DNA of 33,085 bases. Source: Gonium pectorale (lineage: Eukaryota; Chlorophyta; Chlorophyceae; Chlamydomonadales; Volvocaceae). The notes below the pieces were generated by a model, which searched no databases, was not told the origin of the DNA, and saw only the letters and a list, made by a program, of their open reading frames with translations. Every line of letters begins with the position of its first letter. The first letter of the stretch is position 1. Position numbers and translations under genes: made by a program. This document shows positions 27,424-33,085 of the stretch, piece by piece. Location of the stretch: NCBI GenBank assembly GCA_001584585.1, contig LSYV01000002.1, forward strand, positions 1,692,873-1,725,957, in the 5' to 3' direction.

Positions 27424-30316
27424 TTAGTAGTCGTAATCTAGTTCTGTCGTATCCACGTCGTACATCCCCCACAGATCGCGCACCTCCTCCCACTGGCACA
27501 GCAGCCACCGCAGCTGCTGCCGCCCGCTCCTGAGCCCGCTGCTGCCATCCTCGCGGTCGCTGCCCTTTCCCGCAACCTCCCCAGAGCCGCAGCAGCCCTC
27601 TCCTGCTCCCGCCACGCAGCACCCGCTGCCTGCTCCGGCTCCGCGCCCGCAGCTGCGACTCCGTCCGGTGTCCGGGAACTCCATAACGGTCTGCGCTGCC
27701 TACACGTCGCGCATCAGTGATAGGGTAGAGTGAGTGTTGTTTGGTGGTGCCGCGAAAGACTGGCAGGAGCAGGACCCAGGCAGCCAGGCATGCCATCAAG
27801 GCAGGTGTACCAGGCGGTGCTTCGGCAATGCCGCCGGCGCCAAGACGCATGCCCTACTGCGCCGTACGCCGTTAGGTCGTGGGACTGTGCACGCCGTGGC
27901 AGTGAGACACTGCCGTATGCGAATGGGCATGGGCTCGCGACGAGTACAGACATGGCAGCATTACGGTTCTCCAACAGCAACACCGCGACCAGGGGGGGAG
28001 GGCTTCTCGATCTCGAGCCACCAGCCTCAAAAGCAGAACGGCTGGAAGCTTTCGCATGCCCTCTCCTCCTCCGTATGCGCACGGGCGGGCCCCACAACAG
28101 GACAACCCCGAGCTTACCTCTTGCATGGCGCCTACGAGCGCAATCCAGCCGCTCTGGTCGGCTTGATCCTCATCTTTCGGCACGAGGGTAGCCACCACCT
28201 CCAATGTCCCAACGGGCCGCCCTGCGCGGTCAGCCGCCGCCCGCTCGGCCGCCGCCATCACTCTCGCGACCGCCGCCGCCACCTCCACCCGCGCCGGGGG
28301 CAGGCACTGGACGATGGAGGCAAAGAAGCTGGGGCCCTGGGACAGATGCATGAATGTGCCAGCCGCAGCGGGCGCCAACGCCGCCTGCGTGCCAGCTCCC
28401 CGCGCCGCAACGTCGATGGCTTGCCGGACCAGACGATCCATCCAGACGGCGACAGCATTGGAAGCCGCGGCGTCCAGCCTCGAGCCGGCGGCCGCCCGGT
28501 AAACAACCACCAGGACAGGCACCTGGCCGGCTGCGTCGCTGGCTGCCGGCCCCGCCCTCGCAATGAGGCGTGCCAGCGCCAAGTCCACTAGGCAGGGCGC
28601 ATCCGGCGGCGGAGGCTGTGTTAGGGGAGGATCGCATGCCGCCTGAGGGGCGGCTGTTGAAGGCCGCGAGGCGGCTGCTGCCGACTCCATTGCGGCCGAA
28701 GGATCCGCTGGGGACGCCGCCTCTGGCGCCCCCGCAACTGCAGCCCCCGCCAGCGCCAATGACGACGGCACTGCCGGCGGTGGCGGATCCGTCCTTGCCG
28801 CAGGCACGCGAGGGCCCACCGGCGCTGCCGACCCTGAAGAGGCTGACGCCCTCGCGGCTGCCTCCGGTGCCGTCCCTGAAGAGGCTGCCGCCCCCGCGGC
28901 TGCCTCGGGTGCCGTCCCTATGCAGGTTGCCGCGGCCGGCGCTGTCGGTGCACCGCAGACAAGGGCTGTCAGGGAGCCCTCCGGTGCCGGTGCCGCTGCG
29001 GCCGCCACCGGCGCTGCCAGCGCCGCCGCCGCTGCTGGACCTCCCGGCGCGGCCGGGCTCTCCTGCCCCGCCAGCACGTGCGCAGGCCTCTCCGTGTCGC
29101 ATTCCACAAGGTGAGTCCTCTGCACGCGGACGCTTATTTGCAGCTCATCCTCTTCATTCACGAAAAGTACCAAGTCCGTGCCACCCGCGCCGCCCCCGAG
29201 CAGCGCCAGGCTCTCCTCCACGAGCTTGATCGGGGCGCACGAGGCCGCCGTGACGGTCGCCACCTCGTAGCGGCCGCCGGGCGCCAGCACCCTCCGCAGT
29301 ACCGCCAGAGTTGACGCGTGTGTAGTCCGCTCCGCGTCGTCGCCCTTGTCGTCCCCGCACTTGCTGCTCCCGGAGTCCATGTAGAGCGATCGCAGGGCGA
29401 TCCGTTGCAGCGACGCGGCGGCGACGGGCAGCAGCTCGTCCTGCACGAACTGCGCCAGTTCCTCCAGGCGGAAGTCTGTGTGCGCCGAATCCAAGGAGAC
29501 GACGCGGCCTCCCTCCAGCCGCAGCACAGCAGTGCCCCAAGCGCCGAGCCTCGTGTAGCGCAGCAGCGTAAGGGTGTGGAGGCTGCGTGGAACAGCATCC
29601 AGCACGAGGCACAGCTGGCCGGGCTCGAAAGACAGGTCGACGGACAGCGTCTCCAGGCGGCGCAGGCCCCTGATGACGGACGCGTTCGCCTCATTGAACT
29701 TGAAGCCCAGCTGGAAGCCAATCTTCAACGTCCGCAGGCTGCCAGCCAGCGACTCCACCCCGTCCAGGGCGCCGCCGCCGGGAAGGCCAAGCTCCTCGAG
29801 GTGCGGGAGCGAGGCCAGTGCGTCGTACAGCAGGTGACGATCGATTCTACCGAGGTAGAAGTCGCCCCCAAGCGTCACGCTGCGCAGGCCCGGCAGGCGG
29901 TACAAAAGGGGCGTGCCTGGGAAGGCCATTCTGGGGTAGGTCAGCGAGAGCGTCTGGACCTTTTGCCGCATGGCTGGGGAGAGCTGCGAGAGGATCAGGG
30001 ATGGTAGGTTGCTGAGATCATTATCGCCCCAAGCCTCGCCCAGGGTAATGGAGTATTCCTGGCACCGTGTCCAACGACGGACGGGCGGCCACGATCCGTT
30101 CTGCCATAGGCGCACATTGCTTGACATGAGCGACAGATTGGCCTTCAGTAGGCTGCTGTCGACAAGGTCGCGCATCGCGCGGCACAGTGCGCGCGCGGTT
30201 TTGAGGCTGCCTGGCGAAGTCCGCAGACACGCGACCAACGCGTCCAGCCCATCCAGCCCTACATGGTTCAGGACATCTAACAGTGACCTGTGTGAATGCG
30301 CGACCTGCCGGTCCAT
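27424..30316 (-). CDS. Gene B: F-box-like/leucine-rich-repeat family protein with Trp-rich last exon
   Basis: Exons 30316-28118 and 27699-27424 join in phase 0 (donor GAG|GTAAGC, acceptor GTGTAG) to 824 residues. The N-terminus LLDVLNHVGLDGLDALVACL...ARALCRAMRDLVDSSL matches gene A and resembles an F-box. Leucine-rich stretches follow (LPHLEELGLPGGGALDGVESLAGSLRTLKI, LRRLETLSVDLS). AVLRRVLAPGGRYEVATV marks the end of this block. Residues ~417-572 are Ala/Pro/Ser-rich with a 14-residue repeat. The conserved C-terminal region is PCLVDLALARLIARAG, VAVWMDRLVRQAIDVAARGAG, HLSQGPSFFASIVQC and QSGWIALVGAMQE. The last exon encodes AAQTVMEF, a Gly/Cys-rich linker and RQQLRWLLCQWEEVRDLWGMYDVD with an acidic end. 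A role as a substrate adaptor is inference from F-box plus LRR architecture only. Confidence 0.75.
28811..28936 (-). repeat. 42-bp coding repeat, about three units
   Basis: Imperfect 42-base units encode 14-residue repeats of the type GTAPEAAAGAAASS in the linker of gene B. The unit at 28853 and the one at 28895 are the best matched. Confidence 0.7.
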
Positions 30317-30720
30317 TCAGCGCCGAGCTGGCGGTCAGTTGTTTGGTCAAATTTCAAATTGGAAAGCCCATCGCGAGCGACGCCAAGTTAAGTAACAAAG
30401 TGAACAGTGCACTGCATGAGGCTTTTGGATTCATACCCGCCGTGCCGTCGTACGTCCACCCAAGCCCTCCCCTTCATGTCCCTCTGCGCCCGTAGCGCCC
30501 CCGTTCCCCGTTAGGCTATCCTTGCTGTATCCAAGAGGGCTGCCCTGTCCAGTCCAACCTCCTCAAGAGTACCGTAAGGACAAAAAGAATATGATACTGG
30601 GAAGGTACCTCTACACAAGGCGGGGACATGCATAAGGTAAAACAAGAGAAGCAGAAACGGGAAAGGCAGCCTCTACGGACATACACACCCGAGGATGTGA
30701 TGTTTCCAGCAGGGCGCCGA

Positions 30721-30889
30721 GTACAGGGCATGGCGGGCGAGGTATACGAGCAGACGGGCCCTCGTAAGACGTGAGGGCGCCCACGAGGGCGCCTGGTTCA
30801 CGCCTGTGTACTAGCGGTACAAGGCATGGCGGGCATGGGAGGATGGGGGAGACAATCAGACGGGCCTCGGGGCTGTAAGGGCGTCAGGG
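30721..30889. repeat. Imperfect direct duplication of about 60-70 bases
   Basis: Segments 30721-30779 and 30817-30889 both contain GTACA(G/A)GGCATGGCGGGC, then CAGACGGGCC, then TAAG...GGGCG in the same order, with small insertions. GAGGGCGCC is itself repeated in the spacer. Confidence 0.6.
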
Positions 30890-31810
30890 CCACTACCCGT
30901 GTCCCTTCTCCGGCGCAGCGCACGCAGCGTGTGCGCAGGCCCCGCGCCCTCTTCCCTGACAGCCCAGCCCCACTCTGATTACGCTGACACTTACAGAAGC
31001 CTCCTGTTGTGACTTGCACACCCTTGATGGCTTCCTGCTGCCTCCTTGAACAGCTGCAGGCACGAGCGAGGTGAAGCCTTACCACGCGAACCAGGACGTT
31101 GCCCCAAAACGGGCCCTCGCTGTCGGATCTGCCTTCCAAGTAATCACGTCTCGCTGACAGAAAGCGCAGTAAGTGTCGCCGTGTGAGGCGGGTGGCCGGT
31201 CCCGGGGCCTAAGCAGTGGCCATCGCCGCCGCGTCCATGCTCCCGGACGCTGTGTACGGCATGTATGACCGGACATCCTAAGTCAGACGACTGCTTAAAC
31301 TCAGCCGCTCGAGCTGAGCATGCGCCGAGGCAGTCCCTACCCACACGGCCGCTTTCACGTTCCTGTGCACAGGGTACGTCGCCGTGTTGGGCCTGCGTGA
31401 GCGGCCAGGCAACGAATACACACAATCAAACAGTTTTGAGCACATTACACATCTGCGAACCGGACCCGCCTCGGGGCGGACAGTTTACTAGATGGAGTGA
31501 CGATTGTACAATGGGTTGGGTATCACAACGTCACCATATCACCACACCGCACCGCAAGTATTAGGGCACGCCACACACCAAAGCTGTGAGCGCCGTAACA
31601 TCGGTACTGCGCGATCAGCGGCCCTCCGCATCGTCGTCCTTCAGCTTTAGTGCACACGTTGCGTGGGTTGGCTCGCAGTGCACTTAAGTAGCCATAGTTG
31701 ACCATTCAAGTGCCTCTCGAATGGTCAAGCAGCAATCCTGCCTGTCGTCAACCCCATCTAGCCCATAATCACTCGTCCCCGGAGCAACACAGGTTCTCGC
31801 CTCTCATCCA

Positions 31811-31870
31811 GCAACCTGTCCACAGTTAACATGCAATCCTGCAACCTGTCCACAGTTAACATGCAAGTCT
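31811..31870. repeat. 30-bp tandem repeat, two copies
   Basis: Units 31811-31840 and 31841-31870 are identical over the first 26 bases and differ at two positions near the end. Noncoding, in the 3' flank of gene C. Confidence 0.92.
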
Positions 31871-32145
31871 CCAGGTCGACACAACGCAAGGCTCGTTTCC
31901 AGAGCAATAACGAAAGACCACATAAGGCGCCGACAGCTGGCTCTGGAGCGGTGAGTGCACTCCACATGGGTAATCACAACTGCAGCTACATCGCTGCATC
32001 TGGCCAAGAGCCGACAGTGCGCTTGTGCGGAACCCACAAAAATCCAGCACTCGCAGCCAACCTGTGGCAGCTGAACTCACGCCGGCAAACCAAACCCACA
32101 TGCAAATCAAACACTGCAATCGTGCTAGGCTGGCAGCTGCGCGCG

Positions 32146-33085
32146 CTAGTCCCTGTACTCCTCGATAGTCTCGTTTGCGAATGCAATGTCCATGCCCCAC
32201 ATCACACTGAGGTCCCACCACTGCGCCAGCAGCCAGCGCAGCCGCTGCCGGCTGTCTCCGAGCTTGCCGCCGCCGCCGCTGCCTCTCCTAGCTCCCTCGC
32301 CGCCGCTTTCTCCTGCTTGCGCTTCAAATGCGCCGCGGCCGCCGGCCCCTCCAGCAGCTGCTTCCTGGTCATCAATGACAGCCTGCGCCGCCTGCCGGTG
32401 CCAAGCACAGATCCGGGCGAAGGGTGTACTGATTTGAGGGCGGTCTTGGCTGCTGAAGGCATAAGGAGGGCGCTGCGCCCGATTGCACAACCCGTACACA
32501 GCAGCGTGTTCCTTCCGAGCCTCGTTGGCTCGCTCCCTTCCCGCCAACCGACCAGGCCAGAACGTAAACGAACAACTACAGCAACGAAGCTAGCACTCCG
32601 AGGGCGGAACGCAGCCCCCCCTGCTTTCTCGCCGCACGCAGCACCCCTACAACACATGCACCCGTGCCCACGCCTTCATTGCCCCCTTGCGCACAAGCCG
32701 AGCCCGGCTCCATGGGCTCACCTCGCTCATGGCCCGGACGAGGGCAACCCAGCCGCTCTGGTAGGGGCGCTCTGCATCCTCCGGCGCTCGAGCGGTCGCC
32801 AGCTCGACGGCCCCAAAGGCCCGCCCCTCGCGGGCAGCCGCCTCCGCCTCCGCCTCCACCATAATCCGCACCACCGCCTCCGCCGCCTCCACCTGAGCCG
32901 GCGGCGCGCACTGCACCAGCGCAGCGACCGATGTGCCCCGCCAGGGCAGGTGCATGTACCGGCACACCTCCGTGGACGATACCGCCGCCTCGGAGCCAGC
33001 CCCTATCGCCGCTGCGTCCATGGCCTGCCGTACCAGGCGCTTCATCCAGGCATCCACGGCCCTGCAAGCCTTGCGGTCCGGTGCT
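32146..33085 (-). CDS. Gene C: C-terminal part of a third F-box-like/LRR family paralogue (5' partial)
   Basis: The coding sequence enters from beyond the right window edge. The exon ends at 32722 (donor GAG|GTGAGC) and joins in phase 0 to the last exon 32391-32146 (acceptor CGGCAG). Visible residues AVDAWMKRLVRQAMDAAAIGAG, CRYMHLPWRGTSVAALVQCAPPAQVEAAEAVVRIMVEAE and YQSGWVALVRAMSE align with gene B (VAVWMDRLVRQAIDVAARGAG, QSGWIALVGAMQE). The intron interrupts the same codon position as in B. The last exon begins AAQAVIDD, has an Ala/Gly/Glu-rich linker, and ends RQRLRWLLAQWWDLSVMWGMDIAFANETIEEYRD. The F-box-like and LRR parts are presumed to lie outside the window. Confidence 0.7.

Larger units (their letters stand above)
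30317..32145. other. Intergenic between genes B and C
   Basis: About 1.8 kb. The left end should be gene B's promoter. The right part is gene C's 3' UTR, with TTACA at 31445-31449 (TGTAA on the minus strand) about 700 bases past its stop. Two duplicated segments are listed separately. No gene is recognised. Confidence 0.45.

Overview
The window looks like nuclear DNA of a volvocine green alga (Chlamydomonas/Volvox relatives). The genes are GC-rich and cut by many short introns with AG|GT(G/A) donors and CAG acceptors. Proteins carry Ala/Gly/Pro-rich insertions, one gene encodes a Ser-Pro-Pro hydroxyproline-rich wall-type glycoprotein, and TGTAA-type polyadenylation candidates are present. There is no sign of operons. 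The assignment rests on these traits and not on a database match.

Layout. Bases 1-4577 (+) carry the 3' two thirds of a CHL1/DDX11-type iron-sulfur DNA helicase in eight visible exons. Bases 5069-5404 (+) hold a small membrane-anchored or secreted Cys-rich ORF. Bases 5919-6859 (+) encode the molybdopterin synthase large subunit (MoaE/CNX6/MOCS2B) in three exons. A 2.1-kb stretch without a recognisable gene follows. Bases 9063-11531 (+) encode an extended short-chain dehydrogenase of the dihydroflavonol-4-reductase/cinnamoyl-CoA-reductase type in seven exons. A broken second copy of its 5' end lies at 11794-12073. Bases 13686-17551 (-) encode an NRAMP divalent-metal transporter in six exons. 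Transcribed away from it, 18409-20654 (+) encodes a secreted, probably GPI-anchored Pro-rich glycoprotein interrupted by a 347-base assembly gap.

The right third is different. A decayed non-LTR retrotransposon 3' end lies at 21862-22603 (-). It is followed by three paralogous minus-strand genes, A at 23303-25297, B at 27424-30316 and C at 32146 to the window end. They form a tandem family of F-box-like/leucine-rich-repeat proteins. B and C share an intron at the same codon and a short last exon with a Trp-rich motif (RQxLRWLLxQW...WGM). A appears frameshifted just before this junction and I see no last exon for it. This local gene family is the least familiar system in the window.

Three of about 23 complete introns whose ends I could place use GC-AG instead of GT-AG boundaries, in the helicase, CNX6 and NRAMP genes. 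Each is supported by reading frame and family conservation. The last of these introns also contains a perfect 20-bp hairpin. The other genes are unrelated housekeeping, transport and wall functions, and I see no shared pathway.
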